Part shown: piece by piece, positions 23,239-29,395 of the stretch
How the letters are laid out: each line of letters starts with the position of its first letter
Position numbering within the stretch: the first letter of the stretch is position 1
Origin: JAKAGE01 sp964416665
GTDB taxonomy: Bacteria; Patescibacteriota; Minisyncoccia; UBA6257; 2-01-FULL-56-20
Assembly: GCA_964416665.1 (NCBI GenBank)
Contig: CAYQFA010000006.1
Location: forward strand, 1 to 35,011
Length of the DNA stretch: 35,011 bases
Direction: 5' to 3'
The notes under the pieces: generated by a model
The model's input: only the letters and a program-made list of their open reading frames with translations
The model's database searches: none
Told to the model about the DNA's origin: nothing
Position numbers and translations under genes: made by a program

Positions 23239-24462
23239 ATGCCCGCGGACGCCACCCACCAACGCTGCCCCGACTGCGCCGAATATCCCGTGAATCACCA
23301 CATCGAATGGTTTTCGTCGTTCATCGATTCGGTGACGGAGCCGATCTTCGCGCCGCTTGATGTCATCTCGCAAAAAGCGTGGCGGCTTCTGGGCGACCCT
23401 TCTTTCGACCGGCTGGCGCTTCCCTTCCTGCGCGTGCTCGCCTTTTTGCGGCTCGGAACGATCCAGAATGACGTCGACGATCGCGACAGCGTCCGCGCGA
23501 AGCTTGTGTGGCAGGCTGCAAAGGCACGCGGCATCACACTTCATCAATTCCTTGCGCTCGGACGTTTTGACGGATTCAGCCTCTTCGTCGCACGCGACAA
23601 GAACGGTCGCGTACGCGCGTTCGAAGGACTGCCACGACCGCAGTACGGCACACCGCCGTCGCTCGCGTGGATGGACAACAAAGCGACGCTCAAGAGAAAA
23701 TTCCTTGCTGCCGGCATACCGATGGCGCAAGGGCGCGGATGCCGGACGCTCCGGCAGGCGATCGAGACCTTCGATAACGTAGGCGCGCCCGTCATCACCA
23801 AACCGAACATCGGCTCGCGCGGCAGACATTCCACAGTGCACATCATGGATATCGAGGAGCTCAAAAAAGGATTCAATAGTGCGAAACAACTTTCGCCGTG
23901 GGTGGTCGTCGAACAGGAACTGCAAGGCGATCTGTTCCGTATATTGCTCGTGAACGGGAAATCGGTCGGCGTGCTTCGCCGCGAGGCGGCGCACGTCATC
24001 GGTGACGGCGCATCCACCATTCGCACGCTGGCTGAAAAAGAAAATCTGAACCCGCGGCGGCAGGGTCCGACCTTCCATCATCTGCCCATGGATGACGATG
24101 CGCGCGCGGAGCTCGAGCGGCAGGGCTACACCTGGGATAGCGTGCCCAAAAAAGACGCTTTCGTGACGCTCAGCTCCCACATCTCGCGATTCCTCGGCGG
24201 CTCGACCACCGACTTCACCGACCGCGTGCACCCGGAAAACACGGCGCTCTTTGAATATATCGGCAAGGTGCTCGACGACTCCCTTGTCGGCGTCGATTTC
24301 ATCATCGGCGATATCGCGCGGTCGTGGCGCGAACAAAAGCTCTGTGGTGTCGTCGAGTGCAACAGCCTCCCGAACATCCAGCTCCATAGCGATGTCCTTT
24401 ACGGCAAAAGCCTCGACGTCGCCGGGATGCTGCTCGATTTGGCATTCCCGAAAGCGCTATAA
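23239..24462 (+). CDS. ATP-grasp ligase, cyanophycin-synthetase-like
   Basis: 407 residues. A Cys-containing N-terminus (CPDCAEYP) and ~130 residues of unassigned sequence precede an ATP-grasp fold. It has NKATLKRKFLAAGIPMAQG (~146), VITKPNIGSRGRHSTVHI (~182, P-loop-like), VVEQELQGDLFRILLVNGK (~226), the cyanophycin-synthetase-like stretch REAAHVIGDGASTIRTLAEKEN (~246-267) and GVDFIIGD...CGVVECNSLPNIQLH (~349-383) with Glu and Asn metal ligands. Such enzymes join a carboxylate to an amine via an acyl phosphate. The Mur-ligase-like C-terminal half of cyanophycin synthetase is missing, so the product is unknown. A purine-rich AGGGG and a TAAAAT box (23224-23229) precede the ATG. Confidence 0.8.
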   Translation: MPADATHQRCPDCAEYPVNHHIEWFSSFIDSVTEPIFAPLDVISQKAWRLLGDPSFDRLALPFLRVLAFLRLGTIQNDVDDRDSVRAKLVWQAAKARGITLHQFLALGRFDGFSLFVARDKNGRVRAFEGLPRPQYGTPPSLAWMDNKATLKRKFLAAGIPMAQGRGCRTLRQAIETFDNVGAPVITKPNIGSRGRHSTVHIMDIEELKKGFNSAKQLSPWVVVEQELQGDLFRILLVNGKSVGVLRREAAHVIGDGASTIRTLAEKENLNPRRQGPTFHHLPMDDDARAELERQGYTWDSVPKKDAFVTLSSHISRFLGGSTTDFTDRVHPENTALFEYIGKVLDDSLVGVDFIIGDIARSWREQKLCGVVECNSLPNIQLHSDVLYGKSLDVAGMLLDLAFPKAL

Positions 24463-24472
24463 TAGGAGTGAT

Positions 24473-25780
24473 ATGCCACAACGCAAAGATCGGTATTATG
24501 GGAAAGAAACGGAGGCTGCCCTCAAAAATTTTCCGTTTTCGGTGCCGCCGGTAAGAAAGGAACTCATCCGCGCCGTGATCGAGATAAAACGTTCCGCCGC
24601 CCGTGCGGCAACTGCGGCGGGCTTGCTTGATAAAGATCGTTCGCGGGCAATTGTCCGTGCATGCGACGAAGCGCTGTCGGGAAAATTGGACGACCAGTTC
24701 GTCGTGCCATCGTTCCAGGGAGGGGCGGGGACATCGCTCCATATGAATATCAATGAGGTGCTCGCGGCGCGGGGAACGAAATTCCTTGGGAAAAAGATCC
24801 ATCCAAACGATCATGTGAACATCGGCCAATCCACGAACGACGTCGTTCCCTCGGCGTTGAAGATCGCCGCATTGCGAGGAGCGAACGAAGTACTGCGAAG
24901 TGCGGATCTCGCCGTGGCGGCCCTTACGAAAAAAGCGCGAGCATTCAAGAAAATAAAGAAATTAGGGCGCACTCACCTGCAGGATGCCGTCCCTATTACG
25001 CTCGGCGCGGAATTCGCGGCGTACGCCGAACTTATCAAACGCGACCGGCAACGCATTGAAGGTGCGATGCCCTATCTTTATGAACTCAATTTAGGCGGGA
25101 GCGCGGTGGGAAATGGCGTGAACGTATCGCCACGATTCAGGTCGGCACTTTATCAAGACCTGCGCCGCGAGCTGCGATTGCCGCTCCGTCCCGCCGCCGA
25201 TCTTGCGGCGCAGACCATGAGCGCCACCGATCTTTGCATGCTCTCTTCGGCGTTCGTCATGCTCACGCTCGATCTTTCAAAGATCGCGAATGACCTTCGC
25301 TTCCTTTCGAGCGGCCCGCACGGAGGCATCGGAGAGATCAGCATCGCACCGCTTCAGGCAGGCTCCTCGATCATGCCGGGTAAGGTGAACCCGATACTTT
25401 TGGAAGCGCTGAACCAACTGCATTTCTCCATAATGGGCAATGACCTTGCAATTCACGAAGCCGCACAGGCGGCACAGCTCGAGCTCAGTATAATGACGCC
25501 GCTCATCGCCGACCGCCTGCTTGCCTCGGCAACGTTGATCGCCGAAGTAGTGGCCCAGGCGGCGCACAAATGCTTTGCCTTGATCAGCGCAAACCCGGAG
25601 CGCTGCGAGGAACTGCTTGACCGCTCAATGGCGTACGCAACTTTTTTAGCGCCTCGCCTCGGTTACGACGTCGTCGCGGCGCTCGTCCATGAATCACTTT
25701 CGCAAAACATATCTTTCAAAACGCTGATCCTAAAAAAGAAGATTTTGACCCCCGCGGAGGCCAAAAAGATATTCCGATAA
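24473..25780 (+). CDS. aspA: Aspartate ammonia-lyase/fumarase-family lyase
   Basis: 435 residues from ATG 24473, chosen because AGGAG lies 4 nt upstream. Family marks: YYGKETEAALKNFPFS (~8-23), HMNINEVLAARG (~90), NIGQSTNDVVPSALKI (~115-130), GRTHLQDAVPITLG (~165-178) and the signature GSSIMPGKVNPILLEALNQL (~302-321). IMGNDLAIHEAAQAAQLELSIMTPL looks more like aspartase (IGNDxAI...AGQLELNVMEP) than fumarase C. Aspartase gives fumarate and ammonia from aspartate. The assignment within the family is by eye, so fumarase is not excluded. A TATAAT overlaps the stop codon of the previous gene (24458-24463). Confidence 0.8.
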   Translation: MPQRKDRYYGKETEAALKNFPFSVPPVRKELIRAVIEIKRSAARAATAAGLLDKDRSRAIVRACDEALSGKLDDQFVVPSFQGGAGTSLHMNINEVLAARGTKFLGKKIHPNDHVNIGQSTNDVVPSALKIAALRGANEVLRSADLAVAALTKKARAFKKIKKLGRTHLQDAVPITLGAEFAAYAELIKRDRQRIEGAMPYLYELNLGGSAVGNGVNVSPRFRSALYQDLRRELRLPLRPAADLAAQTMSATDLCMLSSAFVMLTLDLSKIANDLRFLSSGPHGGIGEISIAPLQAGSSIMPGKVNPILLEALNQLHFSIMGNDLAIHEAAQAAQLELSIMTPLIADRLLASATLIAEVVAQAAHKCFALISANPERCEELLDRSMAYATFLAPRLGYDVVAALVHESLSQNISFKTLILKKKILTPAEAKKIFR

Positions 25781-25807
25781 GCCGCCGCTTCCCTAAAAAA
25801 CAGAAGA

Positions 25808-25840
25808 GCCCAACGCAGTATTAACTCTTCTGCGTTGGGC
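25808..25840. terminator. Bidirectional terminator between aspA and the 81-aa gene
   Basis: GCCCAACGCAG (25808-25818) pairs with CTGCGTTGGGC (25830-25840). On the minus strand a TTTTTT run follows 7 nt later. A competing inverted repeat CAGAAGAG/CTCTTCTG (25801-25808 / 25825-25832) overlaps it, so two exclusive folds are possible. Confidence 0.7.
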
Positions 25841-26086
25841 CTATATCTGGCTCTTGGCTTCGGCGGGAAGCCGGTCGAGGACGGTCGAGAGCACGCGCAA
25901 ATACACGCCGTCGTCCATGAAGCGGGAGTAGTTCTGGAAACGCTCCGGAATCTCGATGTCCAAATACCGCCGGAGGACATATTCCTGCTCTTCCGTAAGT
26001 CCCTTCCCGATCTCCCCTTTGAAGATGCGCTTGGCCTCTTCATATTCCCCAAGGAATACCGTGGTCTGAAGCTCCGTTGTCGCCAT
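25841..26086 (-). CDS. Hypothetical small acidic protein (81 aa)
   Basis: Soluble, helical-looking protein of unknown function (MATTELQTTVFLGEYEEAK...). No motif recognised. The reading frame is favoured over overlapping frames on both strands because an AAGGAGAG Shine-Dalgarno sequence lies just before ATG 26086 and a terminator begins directly at its stop codon. A clear Shine-Dalgarno is unusual in this window; the neighbouring zinc-ribbon gene shares it. Confidence 0.6.
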   Translation of the reverse strand: MATTELQTTVFLGEYEEAKRIFKGEIGKGLTEEQEYVLRRYLDIEIPERFQNYSRFMDDGVYLRVLSTVLDRLPAEAKSQI

Positions 26087-26225
26087 ATCTCTCCTTCCCG
26101 TCCCAAAAATGGATGCGAGACTGCTTTATCAATATCGTACCCCGTTCAGAAAGTCAATGCCTCCGGCTAGACTCCTTCACAAGCAAAGACTGGGACGATA
26201 TTCGAACAGTTTTGGTCAATACACA

Positions 26226-26263
26226 AACCCCGCCATAACAAGCACGAAGCCTGTGGCGGGGGT
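26226..26263 (-). terminator. Possible hairpin downstream of the zinc-ribbon gene
   Basis: CCCCGCCA / TGGCGGGG with flanking AA/TT and one bulged G, loop ~18 nt. Only a short T-run follows on the minus strand. No gene is visible between 26087 and 26298. Confidence 0.4.
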
Positions 26264-26298
26264 TAGTTCTTCTCAGACCACGGAATCCCTGGACATTT

Positions 26299-26493
26299 TC
26301 AAGCCGCCGTGGGCTGAGCCAAATCAGAGAGTGTGCCGATGGGCTCCCACTCCTTCTTTTCACCAAAAGCCGCGTTCACCTGCTCGAATAAGGTGAAACA
26401 GCCATGGCAACCGACGATTGCTCCCCGGCCCAGGAGAGTACCATCGTCGATCTTCTGCAAGTCCTCACTGCCACATGTTGGACATTTTTTCAT
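26299..26493 (-). CDS. Small zinc-ribbon protein (64 aa)
   Basis: MKKCPTCGSEDLQKIDDGTL... with CPTC at residues 4-7 and CHGC at ~29-32, a four-Cys zinc ribbon. The last ~25 residues are acidic and uncharged-polar. AAGGAGG lies upstream of ATG 26493, a strong Shine-Dalgarno. Function unknown; such ribbons often contact nucleic acid or RNA polymerase. Confidence 0.65.
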   Translation of the reverse strand: MKKCPTCGSEDLQKIDDGTLLGRGAIVGCHGCFTLFEQVNAAFGEKKEWEPIGTLSDLAQPTAA

Positions 26494-26653
26494 GGGCTTC
26501 TCCTCCTTCTATCAGGTTAGTCCAGAGAAATCATAAAATCAAATGAACAAAACCCAGTGGGCAGCGCGGGACGATGTCTGGACAAGCCTCAATTAAGCTT
26601 TATCTCAATTCTCGTGTCACAGTCCTCGTCATCAATCCTTTCGGTGCTATTGA

Positions 26654-26902
26654 GCCGGTATCCGTGGTGAAAATAATAACGATCTTGTGTGGGTTGGAAA
26701 CGCCACGAACTACGCCGTTAAATTATCGTCCCTATCAAAAGATGGATATCATGTTTATATTTCAGAAAATGTTTATAAAAATATGGATAAATCAAGTAAA
26801 TTTGGAGGTACACCAGAAAGAAATATGTGGGAATCTAGGAATTGGACTAAGATGGATGACATGACAATATATCGAAGCAATTGGACTTGGACGATAGATT
26901 AA
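26654..26902 (+). pseudogene. Remnant of a class III adenylate/guanylate cyclase gene (C-terminal end)
   Basis: In one frame the segment reads AGIRGENNNDLVWVGNATNY, continuing AVKLSSLSKDGYHVYISENVY and ending MTIYRSNWTWTID. This matches the C-terminal end of class III nucleotidyl cyclase domains, where GxRG..NDLVWVG.A.NYA.KL holds the Asn/Arg-containing catalytic helix. An in-frame TGA (26651) cuts it off upstream and no start or N-terminal domain is present, so only ~80 codons remain. AT-richer than the core genes around. Probably a decayed import; family call is from memory of the pattern. Confidence 0.55.
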
Positions 26903-26984
26903 ATCGTTGTCCAATATTTTGACTCTCGGCCATGCGGCCGTGAGCTATCTTTGTGGGGGAGGAATTTGGGCGCGCCATACGCGA

Positions 26985-27012
26985 AGCCCCGAGGTCAGCA
27001 GACCGAGGGGCT
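26985..27012. repeat. Hairpin in the intergenic part of the island
   Basis: AGCCCC..GGTC pairs with GACC..GGGGCT around an AGCA loop, with a two-base internal mismatch. It may be a terminator without a T-run. The stretch 26903-27237 carries no convincing gene, only this and the repeats below. Confidence 0.45.
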
Positions 27013-27115
27013 GAGCACACCATTTCGGAAGGGGTCCAGCGGAGTGAAGTAGGACTTTGTATTTTCAGGGGCGACCCTCAAAAAGATCAACAATGGCAGG
27101 CCAATCTGGACTTGC

Positions 27116-27197
27116 TACCCCTTCATTCCGAGCATACCCGAGTGAAGGGGTAAATGAAGGGGTAAACCGCCTCCGTATGTAGGGGTAAATTACCCCT
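27116..27197. repeat. Cluster of AGGGGTA repeats (tandem 12-mer, inverted copy, palindrome)
   Basis: TGAAGGGGTAAA occurs twice in perfect tandem (27143-27154, 27155-27166). An inverted copy TACCCCTTCA (27116-27125) pairs with the first. AGGGGTAA-A-TTACCCCT (27181-27197) is a 17-bp palindrome of the same core. In all, five half-sites within 82 bp, 41 bp left of the 160-bp repeat. Probably protein-binding sites. Confidence 0.7.
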
Positions 27198-27237
27198 GTT
27201 TTCTGCTAAAATAGGTTTGAAGAAAGAGGTAGAGCTG

Positions 27238-27397
27238 CGCAATAGGTAGGACAGAATTGTTTTTAGAAAAATTTAACCGCGCTTCGCGGAGCGAAGCGTA
27301 TGGTGGGGTGGGGGTAGAAACGAGAATACGATTTTTCAGAGAGAGGTTGGAGCCAAAGATTTTTTGGAGTGAGAGTTTTTTGGAGGGGAGGTCGCCG
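27238..27397 (-). repeat. Left 160-bp inverted repeat (copy of recombinase 3' end)
   Basis: Identical, in inverse orientation, to 30751-30910. On the minus strand it encodes the same residues as the recombinase tail (DLPSKKLSLQKIFGSNLSLK and on to NSVLPIA). It then continues in frame to QLYLFLQTYFSRKQG and a stop at 27190. No recombinase body precedes it here, so it is a detached gene end. Confidence 0.92.
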
Positions 27398-27477
27398 TTT
27401 TTGTTTTGGTATAACACTTGCCCCACACCACCCGTGCGCGTGTTATGAACCTTGCCGATGCAATAGCATGGCACTCC

Positions 27478-28173
27478 CTATTGTGTTAAACCAACCGAGT
27501 TAGCTCCATACTCTGCTTGTGCTTGCGTGAACTTGTCGTACTCCAACTGCGCGATTAAACTACCGCGCGAAAAAGCTGAATAACTCATGTAATCTTTGGC
27601 TTTTGCGGCCGCCTCCGCATTCCAGTCAGCCCCAGAGTTATCTGCACCATAAGTCGCATCAGCCTGTGAAAATTGGTCGTACTCCAATTGAGCAATCAGT
27701 CCTTCATACGAAAATGCTGTGTAATTTAAATAATCTATTGCTTTTGCAACAGCATTTGCCTGACTAACTGTCTCATTTGATGCAGGTGAAGTATTTTGAT
27801 TGTCCGTTTGTGGAGGCGGCGTTGGTTGCGAGACGGGAGTAGGAGTTGTTTGGTTTACCGTCTCACCATTCTTATTTCCGGCAGAGGTTGTTTTGATTGG
27901 AACGGGCGGAGTTAGAGTATTAGGAGTGGTGGTCGGTGCAGATGGAGAAGTTGTATTCGAGACGACCTGTGGGGCGGGGACGTTGGATGGAGGGGTATTT
28001 ATGGAAGTTGATTGTCCAGTAACGCCGACGAGAATAAAGAAAACGATGATCGCGCCGCCAAATAAAAACGATACCTCTTTGCGAGATTTCAACTTTGTGT
28101 AGGAGGGCTTAACAAGCCCGACAACGAGGCCGACGATAGAGAGAAGAAAGAGGAAAAGAAATAGATTGTTCAT
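27478..28173 (-). CDS. Membrane-anchored protein with two Ltp repeats (superinfection-exclusion-like)
   Basis: 231 residues. Two membrane helices (~2-20 and ~36-53) are followed by a Pro/Thr/Asn-rich linker (~55-140). Two tandem copies of an Ltp-type repeat follow (~143-185 and ~190-231), each reading AxxKAxDYxxYxAFSxxxLIAQLEYDxFxQAxAxYGA. Such repeats occur in Ltp of Streptococcus thermophilus phage TP-J34, a lipoprotein that blocks phage DNA entry. Here a membrane anchor replaces the lipobox. An exposed role in excluding phage or other DNA is an inference from the family and from its place on a recombinase island. Follows a decayed xre copy. Confidence 0.75.
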   Translation of the reverse strand: MNNLFLFLFLLSIVGLVVGLVKPSYTKLKSRKEVSFLFGGAIIVFFILVGVTGQSTSINTPPSNVPAPQVVSNTTSPSAPTTTPNTLTPPVPIKTTSAGNKNGETVNQTTPTPVSQPTPPPQTDNQNTSPASNETVSQANAVAKAIDYLNYTAFSYEGLIAQLEYDQFSQADATYGADNSGADWNAEAAAKAKDYMSYSAFSRGSLIAQLEYDKFTQAQAEYGANSVGLTQ

Positions 28174-28188
28174 GTTTTTATTTTATAA

Positions 28189-28253
28189 CTTTGCAAATCT
28201 TTTTAGCTCGATTATGTCGACCATTTGTTGTCCCAATTCGATATTCGAGATAT
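28189..28253 (-). pseudogene. Decayed partial copy of the xre gene
   Basis: About 65 bp resemble the 3' half of the xre gene (near 29135-29200). The translation ISNIELGQQMVDIIELKRFAK compares with ISNIESGQQRVDVIELKRFAK. The rest of the HTH domain is missing. It lies between the two membrane-protein genes, in the same position relative to the Ltp gene as intact xre has to the coiled-coil gene, so it looks like a leftover of a module duplication. Confidence 0.75.
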
Positions 28254-29095
28254 TAACTACTAAAGAACTTATTGTATGCCGTTTGCCAATTTGTCTGGGC
28301 TTGAGTATCTGCTTGCTGGGCTTGATTGAATTGATCAACCGCACTATTGACCGCCGAGATATCCGCTTGAATATCTGCATCGGATTTTTGATCAACTAAT
28401 GCTTGATAATAATTTACCTTTGCCGTGAAAACGGCATCCTCGGCACTTTTAGCGTTTTCAGTAGCCGTAGATAGTTGAGAAAAAGCGTCTGTTAATTCTG
28501 TGGAATATTTACTTAATATTGCTTCGACTTGATTAGAGTATGGTACAAAATCTGCATATCGCTGGTCAGTCAAATTTTGCAAAGTTTGGTACCCGGAAAT
28601 ATTACTCAGATAACCAGAATTTGAATCAGCGTTTTCATCAATACTATTTTGAGCTTGATCCCATTGCGTCTGGATGCCAGTCAGAGTGGTATTCAAACTG
28701 TTGGTCAATTGTGTCAATTTATTTCCATCAACAGCGCTTGATACTAGCGATGCTCCGGTAGTAGTGTCTACAAAATGATTTACTATCGCCGTCGAAAATC
28801 CTATCAGTCCGCCCGCGATTAGTTCAATTATTAAAAACGTGCCCACTATGCGTAGCCATTCCTTTCCTTTTATCCTCGCCTTAATCCGATGGTAGAAAAC
28901 GCCGCAAAGAATACCAACTACTAAAATAATAGTTGTATCGTAGGTATTTTTATCGAAGCCATTACTTTGCGCCAACCATAGAACAAATCCTGCAACAATG
29001 TAGCCTGCAAACCATCTCTCGCTCTTTAATGGTTTAGCGGGGGATATTTGAGGATCGTTTTTAGCACCACCTACATTTTTCTTTTCCTCGTCCAT
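28253..29095 (-). CDS. Membrane protein with extracytoplasmic coiled-coil domain
   Basis: 280 residues, family not recognised. A hydrophilic N-terminus (~1-26) is followed by three membrane helices (~28-44, ~52-68 and ~84-107). A long Gln/Asn/Ser/Asp-rich helical region (~110-280) then follows with heptad-like spacing and no Cys, ending in QAQQADTQAQTNWQTAYNKF. The helical region should lie outside the membrane. It starts 4 nt after the xre stop and so is in an operon with it. With the Ltp protein next door, a surface role in DNA/phage exclusion or cell contact is possible but unproven. Confidence 0.65.
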   Translation of the reverse strand: MDEEKKNVGGAKNDPQISPAKPLKSERWFAGYIVAGFVLWLAQSNGFDKNTYDTTIILVVGILCGVFYHRIKARIKGKEWLRIVGTFLIIELIAGGLIGFSTAIVNHFVDTTTGASLVSSAVDGNKLTQLTNSLNTTLTGIQTQWDQAQNSIDENADSNSGYLSNISGYQTLQNLTDQRYADFVPYSNQVEAILSKYSTELTDAFSQLSTATENAKSAEDAVFTAKVNYYQALVDQKSDADIQADISAVNSAVDQFNQAQQADTQAQTNWQTAYNKFFSS

Positions 29096-29099
29096 TAAA

Positions 29100-29339
29100 T
29101 TATTTTATGAAATAATTGATGTCCTTGTGGTAAATCTTTGCAAATCGCTTTAGCTCTATCACGTCTACCCTCTGTTGCCCTGATTCGATATTAGAGATAT
29201 GCGATTGCGGACGACTTATCTTCTTTGCAACTTGTAGTTGCGATAACCCCGCCTCTAGACGGGCTTTCCGTAGCCGCCCGACGAAATAGGCATATTCCTT
29301 TGTTTGGGTTGACTTACTCATATACTGTAAATCATCCAT
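29100..29339 (-). CDS. XRE-family HTH repressor
   Basis: 79 residues (start ATG 29339, or ATG 29321 giving 73). An HTH covers ~18-70: FVGRLRKARLEAGLSQLQVAKKISRPQSHISNIESGQQRVDVIELKRFAKIY, where QSHISNIESG is the recognition region. The gene is divergent from the recombinase. A perfect 21-bp palindrome lies between them, overlapping the recombinase promoter, so it probably represses the recombinase and itself. The coiled-coil membrane gene follows after 4 nt. Confidence 0.88.
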   Translation of the reverse strand: MDDLQYMSKSTQTKEYAYFVGRLRKARLEAGLSQLQVAKKISRPQSHISNIESGQQRVDVIELKRFAKIYHKDINYFIK

Positions 29340-29349
29340 CTAAAAAATC

Positions 29350-29370
29350 AATATCCAAAGTTTGGATATT
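29350..29370. promoter_or_regulatory. Palindromic operator between xre and recombinase
   Basis: AATATCCAAA-G-TTTGGATATT, a perfect 10-1-10 inverted repeat. It ends 4 nt before the recombinase -10 box (29375-29380), covering the -35 region, as expected for an XRE repressor site. Confidence 0.75.
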
Positions 29371-29371
29371 A

Positions 29372-29380
29372 TGGTATACT
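29372..29380 (+). promoter_or_regulatory. Extended -10 promoter of the serine recombinase
   Basis: TGG-TATACT, ending 15 nt before ATG 29396. The operator overlaps its upstream side. Confidence 0.6.
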
Positions 29381-29395
29381 GGGAAATATACTTAT

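Noticed and set aside
21748..24387. A very long (879-codon) open frame antisense to the NqrB-FNR and ATP-grasp genes
   Set aside because: Its translation is a charged, Arg/Asp/Glu/His-rich sequence with no domain, and it covers two well-supported genes exactly; it follows from their codon use.
25663..26170. Alternative frames on both strands around the 81-aa gene
   Set aside because: The chosen frame alone has a Shine-Dalgarno and ends exactly at the terminator.
26087..26298. Second copy of the tRNA-Ser 3' end as the far attachment site of the island
   Set aside because: Only a loose ATTCGAAC-like match near 26190; no duplicated tRNA end was found, so the left island boundary remains undefined.
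26574..26864. Plus-strand frame of 96 codons overlapping the cyclase remnant in another frame
   Set aside because: Composition and lack of any motif suggest chance; the cyclase-like frame explains the region better.
26651..26902. TGA at 26651 read as a recoded codon joining the cyclase remnant to upstream sequence
   Set aside because: Other genes here end in TGA (e.g. the response regulator and apbE) and the upstream frame shows no cyclase similarity, so it is a plain stop.
27143..27166. Tandem repeat as a possible CRISPR array
   Set aside because: Two adjacent 12-mers without spacers and no cas genes.
27190..27474. Left-repeat frame as an independent gene
   Set aside because: It is a copied recombinase 3' end fused to unrelated flanking codons, with no start signal; kept as a repeat.
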